64,000 nucleotides of DNA. It comes from Oscillospiraceae bacterium. Lineage in GTDB: Bacteria; Bacillota; Clostridia; Oscillospirales; Ruminococcaceae. Positions 25,134 through 32,682 of this stretch are shown piece after piece. The stretch spans positions 62,001-126,000 of the forward strand of contig CABIZB010000002.1 in the NCBI GenBank assembly GCA_902363145.1, given 5' to 3'. The first letter of the stretch is position 1; each line of letters begins with the position of its first letter. Both the position numbers and the translations under genes were made by a program. The notes under the pieces were generated by a model. It had not been told where the DNA came from, ran no database searches, and saw nothing but the letters and a program-made list of their open reading frames with translations.

Positions 25134-26609
25134 TCAGCCGGGATTTTTAACATTGTCAAGACCTGCCGCAAAATCGCTGTACCACTTTTCAAAAGCGGCA
25201 TCATTGGTGTATTCGTCCAACACAGCAGTGCGGTCCTCGCCTGCCTCTATCCTGCTGCTTGCCTCTTCATAAGCGTCCTTTGCGGTGTTTGTGAGAGTAC
25301 TGTCAATGTAGGAACGAACATCGGCAGAAGCCTCATAAGGCACGCTGGTGTAAAGATTGTAGCTGTTTATCTCGTCGATAGCCACCTCAAAGGTGCCCTT
25401 GAGATTGTCGGAGATATCGCTCTTGTAGCTTATGATCTTGTTGATGTCATTTGCAGACTTCTTAACAGGCAGATAGCCGGAGTTTACGGCAAACTCAATG
25501 TTTCTCTCTTCCTCGGTGAACCATTTGAGGAACACAGCGCAGGCATATTCGGTCTTGTCGTCCGACTTTACAACGGACATTCCCGCACCCTGCTGAACGA
25601 TATATGGGTCGCAGCCCTCGAAATTGGGCACATGAAGCACGGCAATGTCAATGGGATAGGTATGGTCGTCGTTGATAGTTACCTCGTTGGGGCAGTAGGA
25701 AGCGGCAGAGTTGGAGCATACCATGGCAATGATATTGCCTGTTTTCATATCATCGCTCCTGAAACGGCTGTCCGCAGCGTAATATCCCTTAACAAAGGGA
25801 ACGTAGTAGTTTTCCCACAGGCGGCGGAGAACTTCCTTGTCAGCACTGACCACAACGTTTCCGTCACCGTCAGGCTCGGCAAATGCGCAGCCCAGCTGCT
25901 TTGCGCCTGTTACCATGTAGTTTGCGATGGAATCCCTGCCGAAAAATGCCTTGCCGTCGTTGGGGATATCGGGGGTAAGTCCGTCGGTGTAGTTGTAATA
26001 CTTCTCGGCGGTGGCTGCCAGACCCTCCCATGTGGAAAGATCATCAAAGAAAACATTCTCAGCCTCGGCAAATTTTGCCCAGTCTGTAACGTTTATCATC
26101 ATTATCTCGGTGCTTTTCGCAACGGGAAAAATTTTAAGAGACTCATCACCGCTGCCTGAATTTATCCTGCCCTCGGCTATGTATTCGTCAACATATTCAT
26201 CAAGCTCCTCATCGGTGAAGAACCTTGATATATCAGCCAGAGCGCCCTTTTTATCTGCGATATAAGCTGTCTCGGCGTATGTTCCGAAAATATTCGGAAG
26301 AGCGTCGGCACCCGCATCGTTGTTGAGAGAAGCAACAACGCTGTCTGCCAGCTCGTTTACGGAGTTCTTGGAAAAAGCCTCCACGATAATGCCCTTTTCC
26401 ATTCCCACGGTGTTGTTGAACTCAGCCACCATATCGTCAAACTGGGTCTGCTGGATACCGTTATAGTAATGCCAGATGGTTATTGCCACTGGCGAATCCT
26501 TATCAAGGAGCTTATCGTAATTTTTTGTTCCTGCATCTCCGCAGCCCGAGAGAACAGACGAAAGAATGACGCAGGCAGCGGCAAGCGCTGTTTTTCTGTA
26601 ATTTCTCAT
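25134..26609 (-). CDS. Extracellular solute-binding lipoprotein (carbohydrate ABC type)
   Basis: A 491-aa lipoprotein; the signal ends VLSGC with the lipidated cysteine near residue 23. The mature part has the family 1 sugar-binding fold: ITIWHYYNGIQQTQFDDMVAEFN opening, and a later AVFLKWFTEEERNIEFAVNSGYLPV segment typical of MalE/UgpB-like proteins. No ABC permease or ATPase genes flank it. Instead a hybrid histidine kinase follows on the same strand, so it may act as a ligand receptor for that kinase rather than, or as well as, in uptake. Confidence 0.85.
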   Translation of the reverse strand: MRNYRKTALAAACVILSSVLSGCGDAGTKNYDKLLDKDSPVAITIWHYYNGIQQTQFDDMVAEFNNTVGMEKGIIVEAFSKNSVNELADSVVASLNNDAGADALPNIFGTYAETAYIADKKGALADISRFFTDEELDEYVDEYIAEGRINSGSGDESLKIFPVAKSTEIMMINVTDWAKFAEAENVFFDDLSTWEGLAATAEKYYNYTDGLTPDIPNDGKAFFGRDSIANYMVTGAKQLGCAFAEPDGDGNVVVSADKEVLRRLWENYYVPFVKGYYAADSRFRSDDMKTGNIIAMVCSNSAASYCPNEVTINDDHTYPIDIAVLHVPNFEGCDPYIVQQGAGMSVVKSDDKTEYACAVFLKWFTEEERNIEFAVNSGYLPVKKSANDINKIISYKSDISDNLKGTFEVAIDEINSYNLYTSVPYEASADVRSYIDSTLTNTAKDAYEEASSRIEAGEDRTAVLDEYTNDAAFEKWYSDFAAGLDNVKNPG

Positions 26610-26693
26610 TTATTTTCCCCTTTTCTTTATTTGTATGCCCCACAGAACTGCTGTCTCATCAGAGCATGAAAAGACATACTGTAATTATAGCGC

Positions 26694-26699
26694 ACTATT
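26694..26699 (-). promoter_or_regulatory. Possible -10 box for the solute-binding protein gene
   Basis: TATAAT on the minus strand about 85 nt upstream of the gene. No good -35 hexamer lies 16-18 bases before it, so the site is weak or needs an activator. Confidence 0.35.
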
Positions 26700-26767
26700 G
26701 TTAATAAAGTCTTGTGTTTAAAATAAAATCGAATAAATAATTATGGATTTTATTTCAGGCTGACAGC

Positions 26768-26803
26768 AAAAATCCGCCTGCCCCGAAAGACAGACGGATT
26801 TTT
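26768..26803. terminator. Terminator-like hairpin next to repeat copy A1
   Basis: Arms AAAAATCCGCCTG and CAGACGGATTTTT (one mismatch) around a 10-nt loop. On the plus strand the T5 run leads directly into repeat element A1. No plus-strand gene ends here, so it may be a relic of a lost gene or part of the repeat neighbourhood. Confidence 0.6.
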
Positions 26804-26967
26804 AGAACCTGTCTTCATAAGAAATGTGTGCGGATTTTCGAGCATAATTTTGTTGCAGAGTAGGCAAAAATCCGCAGGCGGGCTTACCGCACGGCAAGGA
26901 TTTTTAACGCAGTCTGCGGCAAAATTTGCCGAAAAGACGTGCGCATATGCTTGTGAAGACAGGTTCT
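26804..26967. mobile_element. MITE-like repeat element A, copy A1 (164 bp)
   Basis: Terminal inverted repeats AGAACCTGTCTTCA / TGAAGACAGGTTCT. Compared by eye with copy A2 (reverse orientation), the two are identical except for a 5-6 nt core. Both are flanked by TTA on each side of GAACC...GGTTC, consistent with a 3-bp target duplication in a T-tract. An internal palindrome CGGCAAAATTTGCCG and a central hairpin are present. No transposase is encoded; open frames across it are artefacts. Confidence 0.82.
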
Positions 26968-26984
26968 TATTTGTGATCAGTATA

Positions 26985-27144
26985 ATACTAATTCTCAATC
27001 AACCTATAGACAAATCCTCGGCTGAAATAAGACCATTCTTCGTCAAGCTCCCTTGCCGGGCGACAAGCCCGCCTGCAGTCGCTTTCCTAGACTGGTCTTA
27101 TTTCATCTGTCGGCTTTGTCTATAGAACGATTAAAGATTAGTAT
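26985..27144. repeat. Palindromic repeat element B (160 bp), ATACTAA-ended family
   Basis: About 52-bp imperfect terminal inverted repeats beginning ATACTAAT and both containing CTATAGACAAA and, further in, TGAAATAAGACCA. The centre CTTGCCGGGCGACAAGCCCG is almost identical to the centre of element A copy A2, so the two families share a core. It starts 17 bases after copy A1. Non-coding. Confidence 0.75.
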
Positions 27145-27152
27145 AACACCTC

Positions 27153-27189
27153 AAAAATGCCGCCCCAAAGCATCGCTCCGGAGCGGCAT
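27153..27189 (-). terminator. Terminator of the vWA-domain gene
   Basis: On the minus strand, ATGCCGCTCC pairs with GGGGCGGCAT and is followed by T4, starting 18 nt beyond the stop codon. Confidence 0.8.
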
Positions 27190-27206
27190 ATCATACTGAT
27201 CTTTAA

Positions 27207-29462
27207 TTATTCACCGTATTTTTCCTCGTAAAGCCTTACAAGCTCTTCAAGATCATCACTGCAGCCGATCTTGCTTCCTATGCCCGAAAGCAGCTTTTTG
27301 ATGTCGGAAAGGCTTGCCGTGCCCTTGTAGTCGCTGTCTTTAAGTATAAGCCCGAACTCGGTGACAGCGCAGGCAAACCTCATTCTTGTGCTCATCTTCT
27401 CCGCAGGCGAGTACAGGCTGCCCTTTATGGCTGCGGATATCATTCTGGACTTTGTTTCCTCCGGGAGCTTGTAGCGCACCTTTAATGTACACCACTCGTC
27501 GGAATTTTTGCCTGTGTTTTGCTGATATTTAAGTCCGCCTGTTTTGCTGCCGTCAGCGGGGATTATCTCGTAAAGCACGGTCACGCTGTGACCTGCGCCC
27601 ACATCTCCTGCGTCCTTGGCATCATTTTCAAAGTCCTCATTGTTAAGTCTGCGGTTGTCATAGCCCACCAGACGATAGCTCTTCACGTTTTGGGGATTGA
27701 ACTCCACCTGTAGCTTAACGTCCTTGGCAATGGTGTAAAGGGTGCTGTTACGCTCCTCCAAAAGTACCTTTCGTGCTTCCTTTGCGGAGTCGATATAGTG
27801 ATAGCTTCCGTTGCCGTTGTCAGCCAGAGCTTCCATCTTCTCGTCCTTGAGATTGTCCCCGCCGAAGCCCAGAGTGGTGAGATATATGCCGCTCTCACGC
27901 TTTTCCTCAATAAGCTTCACCAGCTCATCGGTATCGGTTATGCCCACGTTAAGGTCGCCGTCGGAGGCAAGGATAATGCGGTTGTTGCCGCCCTCGATGT
28001 AATACTTCTCAGCCAGCTCATATGCAGCCCTTATGCCGCTTTCGCCGTCAGTACAGCCGTTTGCATCAAGCATACCTGTCACAGTTTCCACTGTCTTTGT
28101 CTGATTGCCCCTTGCCCCAGCAAGCACAATGCGCTCATTGCCCGAATAGGTTATGACGGAGATCCTGTCATTCTCCGTCATAGTGTCCATAAGAGTGTTT
28201 ACTGACTCGATTACCAGCGGCAGCTTATCATTGCTGTACATTGAACCGCTGACATCAATAAGGAACACCAGATTTGAATTCGGGGTTTTCTCTTCGGGGA
28301 TATCCCTGCCCTGAACGCCTATCATCATAAGCTTGCTGCCCTTGTTCCAGGGGCAGTCGGAAAGCTCATAGGTAAGGGAAAAGGGTGACTCGCCCGTGGG
28401 CTGAACGTAGTTGTAGTCAAAATAATTGAGCATTTCCTCAATGCGGACAGCATCTTCGGAAATAGTATCTCCGCCCTTTATGAGCCGCCTGAGATTTGCG
28501 TATGAAGCTGTATCCACGTCTGCGGAGAATGTGGATACAGGGTCGGTAACGGCATTTTTATAGCCGCTTTCCTTTGCGTCGGAATATTCCTCGGTATTTT
28601 CGGCATAGCGTTCACTGTCATAATAATCATCTGTTTCTTCCAATATTTCCGAATCCTCGCTGTCAACGCCCTCTCCCGCATCGATAGAGATTCCTCCGTG
28701 AACGGACGGCCGTGGACGTCTAACCTTTACCGTGTTTGAAAAAGCCGTCTCGACCTTTTCGCCCTCATCGGTCACGGCAACTGCGGTTATGCAGTATTCC
28801 GCCGATTTTCCCACATAATCTTCGTATTCCGTTCCGAACAGTGATACGTCAAGAGAATATTCCTTTTCTCCATTTTTCTTGACATAAATATTGTAATACA
28901 GCGCATTTTTCACAGGCTTCCAGTAAAGCTCCACTCTGTTGCTGCCCTCCAGGAGGCCGCCTTTGAGCCCGGGCTTTGACTTTTTGAAAGCCTTCACAGC
29001 CGTTTCATCAGATGAAAGGGTGGAAACAGATGCGTGCACAGTGTTTGAAAAATCCGTCTCCACCATCTCATCGTCATAGGTAAAGGTAACGGCTGTGACA
29101 CGATAGGACGTGAATTCGAAGATATTCTCACTGTAATTCGTGTCAAAAGTTGCTTCGACAAGCTTGTAATCGTAATCTCCGACTTTCTTGTAAACATTGT
29201 AATACAGTGCATTTTTAACAGGCTCCCACTCAAGACCTACCTCTGCAAATGCACCCTCCCAGTTCATATAACCGCTGTCCGGCTTCTCGCAGGTGACAGC
29301 AAGCCCGGGCTTTGATTCCTTAAAGCTTTTTACCGCCTTTGCATCGGAAGAAATTGGTGTGGGAAGATCATTCATATCTATCTCAGCCGATGTATTCCCT
29401 GCCATGGGTACAGTTCCCGCCGCAATAAGCACTGCAAGTAAAAATGACGCTGCCTTTTTCAA
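27207..29462 (-). CDS. Secreted von Willebrand factor A-domain protein with duplicated N-terminal modules
   Basis: A 751-aa protein of the YfbK-like vWA family. Start is TTG with AAGGGG upstream. Signal peptide 1-~25 (VPMAGNTSA). Two tandem ~100-residue repeats follow (~38-140 and ~148-248), each of the form 'A-V-K-x-F-K-x-S-K-P-G-L ... WxPVKNALYYN(V/I)Y ... FSNTV', fibronectin type III-like. An acidic Tyr/Glu/Asp linker leads to the YfbK N-terminal region (DTASYANLRRLI) and the vWA domain with MIDAS DVSGSMYSND. The C-terminal part matches the YfbK tail. It is exported and probably binds protein ligands or metal; no catalytic domain is evident. Alone between promoter and terminator. Confidence 0.85.
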   Translation of the reverse strand: MKKAASFLLAVLIAAGTVPMAGNTSAEIDMNDLPTPISSDAKAVKSFKESKPGLAVTCEKPDSGYMNWEGAFAEVGLEWEPVKNALYYNVYKKVGDYDYKLVEATFDTNYSENIFEFTSYRVTAVTFTYDDEMVETDFSNTVHASVSTLSSDETAVKAFKKSKPGLKGGLLEGSNRVELYWKPVKNALYYNIYVKKNGEKEYSLDVSLFGTEYEDYVGKSAEYCITAVAVTDEGEKVETAFSNTVKVRRPRPSVHGGISIDAGEGVDSEDSEILEETDDYYDSERYAENTEEYSDAKESGYKNAVTDPVSTFSADVDTASYANLRRLIKGGDTISEDAVRIEEMLNYFDYNYVQPTGESPFSLTYELSDCPWNKGSKLMMIGVQGRDIPEEKTPNSNLVFLIDVSGSMYSNDKLPLVIESVNTLMDTMTENDRISVITYSGNERIVLAGARGNQTKTVETVTGMLDANGCTDGESGIRAAYELAEKYYIEGGNNRIILASDGDLNVGITDTDELVKLIEEKRESGIYLTTLGFGGDNLKDEKMEALADNGNGSYHYIDSAKEARKVLLEERNSTLYTIAKDVKLQVEFNPQNVKSYRLVGYDNRRLNNEDFENDAKDAGDVGAGHSVTVLYEIIPADGSKTGGLKYQQNTGKNSDEWCTLKVRYKLPEETKSRMISAAIKGSLYSPAEKMSTRMRFACAVTEFGLILKDSDYKGTASLSDIKKLLSGIGSKIGCSDDLEELVRLYEEKYGE

Positions 29463-29515
29463 AATACGACACCCCTTTATGTTAACTGAAATTTCAAATA
29501 ATATTTTGTAATTTC

Positions 29516-29544
29516 ATTATACAACATATTACAGATATTTTCAA
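29516..29544 (-). promoter_or_regulatory. Promoter of the vWA-domain gene
   Basis: Minus strand: TTGAAA, 17 bases, TATAAT, about 50 nt before the TTG start codon. Confidence 0.8.
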
Positions 29545-29575
29545 CAATTATTTAATTTTGTAACCGTATTTTGAT

Positions 29576-29606
29576 AAAAAAAGAGCGGAACAAAATGTCC
29601 CGCCCT
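29576..29606 (-). terminator. Terminator of the rpsB-tsf operon
   Basis: Minus-strand stem AGGGCGGGAC / GTTCCGCTCT (two G-U pairs), 5-nt loop and a run of seven T, about 20 nt after the tsf stop. Confidence 0.82.
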
Positions 29607-29627
29607 TTGTATAAATTCTTATTGTAA

Positions 29628-30557
29628 TCAGTTGCCCTTAGCCATTGCAGCAACTTCAGCAGCGAAATCGTCTGCCTTCTTCTCAACGCCTTCGCCACGC
29701 TCGTAACGAATGCACTCAACAACTTCGATGGTGCCGCCAAGCTTCTTAGCTGCATCTGCAACATACTTAGCAACAGTGCCTTCGAAAAGGTCGCTTCTTA
29801 CGAAGGTCTGCTCGAGGAGGCAGTTCTCAGAGTAGTACTTGCCAACCTTGCCTTCAGCGATCTTAGCTCTTACCTGCTCGGACTTGGAAGCCATCTTAGG
29901 ATCCTCAGCCATCTGAGCCATGATGATGGTCTTTTCGTTCTCGAGAACTTCAGCAGGAACAGCCTCTCTGTTGAGGTAGGAAGCGTTCATAGCAGCGGAC
30001 TGCATTGCAACGTTCTTACCAACCTCTGCAACCTGGTCAGCAGAAAGATTGGTTTCCATTCTTACGAGAACGCCGATAGAACCGCCATTGTGGATATAGG
30101 AAGCGAGAACGCCCTCTCTTCTCTCGAAACGACGGATAACGATGTTTTCTCTGATCTTCATACCAGCAAGCTCAGTGAGAACTTCGCCAACGGTGGAAGT
30201 ACCGCCGCTGATGGTCTTGGTCTTGAGGTCCTCAACGTCAGCAGGATTGGTCTCGATGATAGTCTTAGCAACAGCAGCAACGAAGTTCTTGATATCGTCA
30301 GTGTTAGCTGCGAAGTCAGTCTCGGTGTTTACCTCGAGAAGAACGCCAACATTGCCGTCAACGATAGCGGTAACGATACCCTCTGCTGCAGCTCTGCCGC
30401 TCTTCTTAGCCTGGGTAGCGAGACCCTTTTCACGGAGAAGAGTGATTGCCTTTTCCTTATCGCCGTCAGCCTCTTCGATAGCCTTCTTGCACTCCATCAT
30501 GCCAACGCCGGTTGCTTTCATAAGTTCCTTGATTTCAGCAGGTGATGCCTTTGCCAT
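29628..30557 (-). CDS. tsf: Elongation factor Ts
   Basis: Nucleotide-exchange factor for EF-Tu; 309 aa. The UBA-like N-terminus EIKELMKATGVGMMECKKAIEEADGDKEKAI, TDFAAN in the core and SYIHNGGSIGVLVRMETN are diagnostic. Length is standard for the long (E. coli-like) form. Codon use is strongly biased, as expected for high expression. It follows rpsB as in nearly all bacteria, with a hairpin between the two genes. Confidence 0.97.
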   Translation of the reverse strand: MAKASPAEIKELMKATGVGMMECKKAIEEADGDKEKAITLLREKGLATQAKKSGRAAAEGIVTAIVDGNVGVLLEVNTETDFAANTDDIKNFVAAVAKTIIETNPADVEDLKTKTISGGTSTVGEVLTELAGMKIRENIVIRRFERREGVLASYIHNGGSIGVLVRMETNLSADQVAEVGKNVAMQSAAMNASYLNREAVPAEVLENEKTIIMAQMAEDPKMASKSEQVRAKIAEGKVGKYYSENCLLEQTFVRSDLFEGTVAKYVADAAKKLGGTIEVVECIRYERGEGVEKKADDFAAEVAAMAKGN

Positions 30558-30609
30558 AACTTTATCCTCCTAAAATTTTTCGAGTTTTCGTATTTTATCT
30601 TACATTCTT

Positions 30610-30645
30610 AAAATGCCCGAACGCTTTTCGGTCATTCGGGCATTT
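30610..30645 (-). terminator. Intercistronic hairpin between rpsB and tsf
   Basis: Minus-strand AAATGCCCGA pairs with TCGGGCATTT around ~15 nt, ending in only four T. It could be a partial terminator or a stabilising hairpin setting the S2:EF-Ts ratio. Confidence 0.6.
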
Positions 30646-30672
30646 CGCATTACATTTATTGCTATTGCTTGA

Positions 30673-31407
30673 TTATTCAGCAGCCTCTTCGGACTCAGCC
30701 TCAGCAGCTTCTGCAGCCTGCTGCTCGCCCTGTCTGCCTTCGATGATAGCGTCAGCCATTGCGCCTGCAATGAGCTTAACGGCTCTGATAGCATCATCGT
30801 TGCCGGGGATCACATAATCAGCGTCATCGGGATCGCAGTTTGTATCTACGATTGCAACAACGGGGATACCGAGCTTCTTAGCTTCGGAAACAGCGATCTT
30901 TTCCTTGCGGGGGTCAACGATAAAGAGAGCGCCGGGGAGCTTCTTCATGTCCTTGATACCGCCGAGGTACTTCTCGAGCTTCTCGATCTCGAGCTCAAGC
31001 TTAACAACTTCCTTCTTGGGGAGGAGGTTGAAAGTGCCGTCTTCCTGCATGGTGTGGAGCTGCTCAAGTCTTGCGATTCTTCTCTGAATGGTCTTGAAGT
31101 TAGTCATCATACCGCCGAGCCATCTTGCGTTTACATAGTAAGCGCCTGCACGGAGGGCTTCTTCCTTAACGGAATCGCCGGCCTGCTTCTTGGTTCCTAC
31201 GAAAAGAACATTGTCGCCGTTCTCAGCAACGCTCTTGATGAAAGCATAAGCTTCGTCGAGCTTCTTTACAGTCTTCTGGAGATCGATAATGTAGATACCG
31301 TTTCTCTCGGTGAAGATGTAGGGAGCCATTTTAGGGTTCCATCTTCTTGTCTGATGACCAAAGTGTACGCCAGCTTCGAGGAGCTGCTTCATTGATACTA
31401 CGCCCAT
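30673..31407 (-). CDS. rpsB: Ribosomal protein S2
   Basis: 30S subunit protein needed for S1 binding; 244 aa. [38 protein letters not shown] and FIVDPRKE are the conserved S2 blocks. The tail is Ala/Glu-rich. The ribosome site is CAGGAGGAAATTAAA before the ATG. First gene of the rpsB-tsf operon, with its own promoter and a ~115-nt leader. Confidence 0.98.
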   Translation of the reverse strand: MGVVSMKQLLEAGVHFGHQTRRWNPKMAPYIFTERNGIYIIDLQKTVKKLDEAYAFIKSVAENGDNVLFVGTKKQAGDSVKEEALRAGAYYVNARWLGGMMTNFKTIQRRIARLEQLHTMQEDGTFNLLPKKEVVKLELEIEKLEKYLGGIKDMKKLPGALFIVDPRKEKIAVSEAKKLGIPVVAIVDTNCDPDDADYVIPGNDDAIRAVKLIAGAMADAIIEGRQGEQQAAEAAEAESEEAAE

Positions 31408-31528
31408 TTTAATTTCCTCCTGGTTAGTAAAAAAATAAATTTTCCTCCGCCGTGTTTAGCTCGGTTAAAATCCCTCCGTGAGAAGAGACACCATCACCGA
31501 AAACGTCGGCGTGCGAATTGCTTTAATA

Positions 31529-31557
31529 TTATACCATATCACCCGTTTGTTTTCAAT
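31529..31557 (-). promoter_or_regulatory. Promoter of rpsB-tsf, with structured leader downstream
   Basis: Minus strand: TTGAAA, 17 bases, TATAAT. The ~115-nt leader that follows can form a hairpin from CACGCCGA with TCGGTG and carries a GGAGGG and a GCGGAGGAAA besides the true ribosome site. A place where S2 could bind its own mRNA, which is inference. Confidence 0.8.
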
Positions 31558-31570
31558 AGGCTTTTTAACA

Positions 31571-31858
31571 TTATTCAAACAAACTTACGCCTCTGTTTTT
31601 AGTGCTTTTATACAATTCATCGTCCTTTGCCGACACCAGCACCGTATCTGTGCCTATTTTTTCGATGTCCGAGCAGGGTATCACTATGTCCTCATCTCTG
31701 CCCAGAAGCCCCATCATGCGTGGTCTGCCGCAGATAATGAGTGACTTTATCTTTCCCGACTCCGTGTCTATCTCCATGTCATCGATATAGCCTATCCTTG
31801 TGCCGCTGGACGTGCTTATGACCTCTCTGTCCCTCAGTTCGGAAAATGTGCATTTCAT
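31571..31858 (-). CDS. PRC-barrel protein of the YlmC/YmxH sporulation-associated family
   Basis: A 95-aa small beta-barrel protein: MKCTFSELRDREVISTSSGTRIGYIDDMEIDTESGKI is the standard opening, and LLGRDEDIVIPCSDIEKIGTDTVLV the closing strand set. Members are found mainly in spore-formers, several under sporulation sigma control; molecular function is unknown. The start is the ATG preceded by GGAGGG; an in-frame ATG six codons upstream would put that ribosome site inside the gene. It follows spoVM on the same strand. Confidence 0.85.
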   Translation of the reverse strand: MKCTFSELRDREVISTSSGTRIGYIDDMEIDTESGKIKSLIICGRPRMMGLLGRDEDIVIPCSDIEKIGTDTVLVSAKDDELYKSTKNRGVSLFE

Positions 31859-31923
31859 TGAAAGCCCTCCATTCATGACAAAACCGTCTCATACATAGGT
31901 ATGAAACGGTCTGCGATAATATG

Positions 31924-32016
31924 TCAGCTTTCGTCAAGGGGTTCTTTTTTTATCCTGAAAATTATCCTGAACAGACCTGCCAGAAACTTTGGGCTCTTCA
32001 CAACTACCATTTTCAT
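31924..32016 (-). CDS. spoVM: Stage V sporulation protein SpoVM (30 aa)
   Basis: A 30-codon gene with GGAGGT 5-6 nt upstream of the ATG. The peptide opens MKMVVVKSPKFLAGLFR. Bacillus subtilis SpoVM (26 aa, from memory) opens MKFYTIKLPKFLGGIVR. The alignment keeps the helix-breaking P9, K7, K10-F11-L12, G14 and R17, all in register without gaps. SpoVM is an amphipathic peptide that recognises the convex forespore membrane and anchors SpoIVA at the start of coat assembly. Position also fits: in Bacillus spoVM follows thiN directly, as here (57 bases). The tail (IKKEPLDES) is longer and more charged than in Bacillus. Confidence 0.85.
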   Translation of the reverse strand: MKMVVVKSPKFLAGLFRIIFRIKKEPLDES

Positions 32017-32073
32017 AAAAGCACCTCCGAAATGTTTATATCTTATATTATTCGGTTTTATGCTTTTTGACAC

Positions 32074-32682
32074 TCAGTATTCGATAATTACGAGAATTTT
32101 TCCCTCATATACCTGTATCTCGCCGTATTCTTCCCTGAAATTGTTGCTTACGCCCAAGGGGAAGTCACGGGTGACGGTCATATCCTCGCCGCCGTATTTC
32201 AGCCCACGCATGGCAAGCCGTGAACTGTCGGTCAGGGAAAACACTGAGATATACCCCGCTCCCCTGCCCTCGTATCGCCTTGTGCCATCGGTCTGCACGA
32301 ACATCTTGCAGCTGCTGTCGATGATGCAGCCCTCGCCGCCGTGATCTGCGATATATTCAAGGGAGGATATGGCAGCAAGCGTGTGGTCAAGCCTTTTTCC
32401 GCCTGTAACGCCTGTCAGCACAAAATCCCTGTATCCACGCTCAAAGCCTATCTTTATGGCAAGCATAGTGTCCGTATCGTCCTTTTCGCAGGGGGCACGG
32501 ACTATGGGGATATCCGAAGCATCGGGGACGCTGCCCTGTATGCTGTCCATATCCCCCACCAGCAGGTCGGGGGCGATGTTATTTTCCACGCACCTGTTAT
32601 ATCCGCTGTCCGCAGCGATAACAAAAGCGTCCTTTGTGTCGGGAAAGCGAGCTTCTCCGCCGCCTGCAATAACGCATATCAT
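32074..32682 (-). CDS. thiN: Thiamine pyrophosphokinase
   Basis: Transfers pyrophosphate from ATP to thiamine; 202 aa. MICVIAGGGEA, the ATP-side AADSGYNRC, PDLLVGDMDS and EKDDTDTMLAI blocks are diagnostic of ThiN-type TPKs, and RLDHTLAAI completes the active site. The start is the ATG that overlaps the rsgA stop as ATGA; an in-frame ATG 15 bases upstream lies inside rsgA. No TPP riboswitch precedes it. Bacillus usually has rpe between rsgA and thiN; it is missing here. Confidence 0.93.
   Translation of the reverse strand: MICVIAGGGEARFPDTKDAFVIAADSGYNRCVENNIAPDLLVGDMDSIQGSVPDASDIPIVRAPCEKDDTDTMLAIKIGFERGYRDFVLTGVTGGKRLDHTLAAISSLEYIADHGGEGCIIDSSCKMFVQTDGTRRYEGRGAGYISVFSLTDSSRLAMRGLKYGGEDMTVTRDFPLGVSNNFREEYGEIQVYEGKILVIIEY

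Noticed and set aside
26826..27125. 99-codon plus-strand open frame, and a similar one at 62,714-63,070
   Set aside because: Both run across palindromic element A; the shared peptide-like similarity comes from the DNA repeat, not from a protein.
26768..27206. CRISPR array
   Set aside because: Repeats here are inverted and of unequal type, without regular spacing or spacers.
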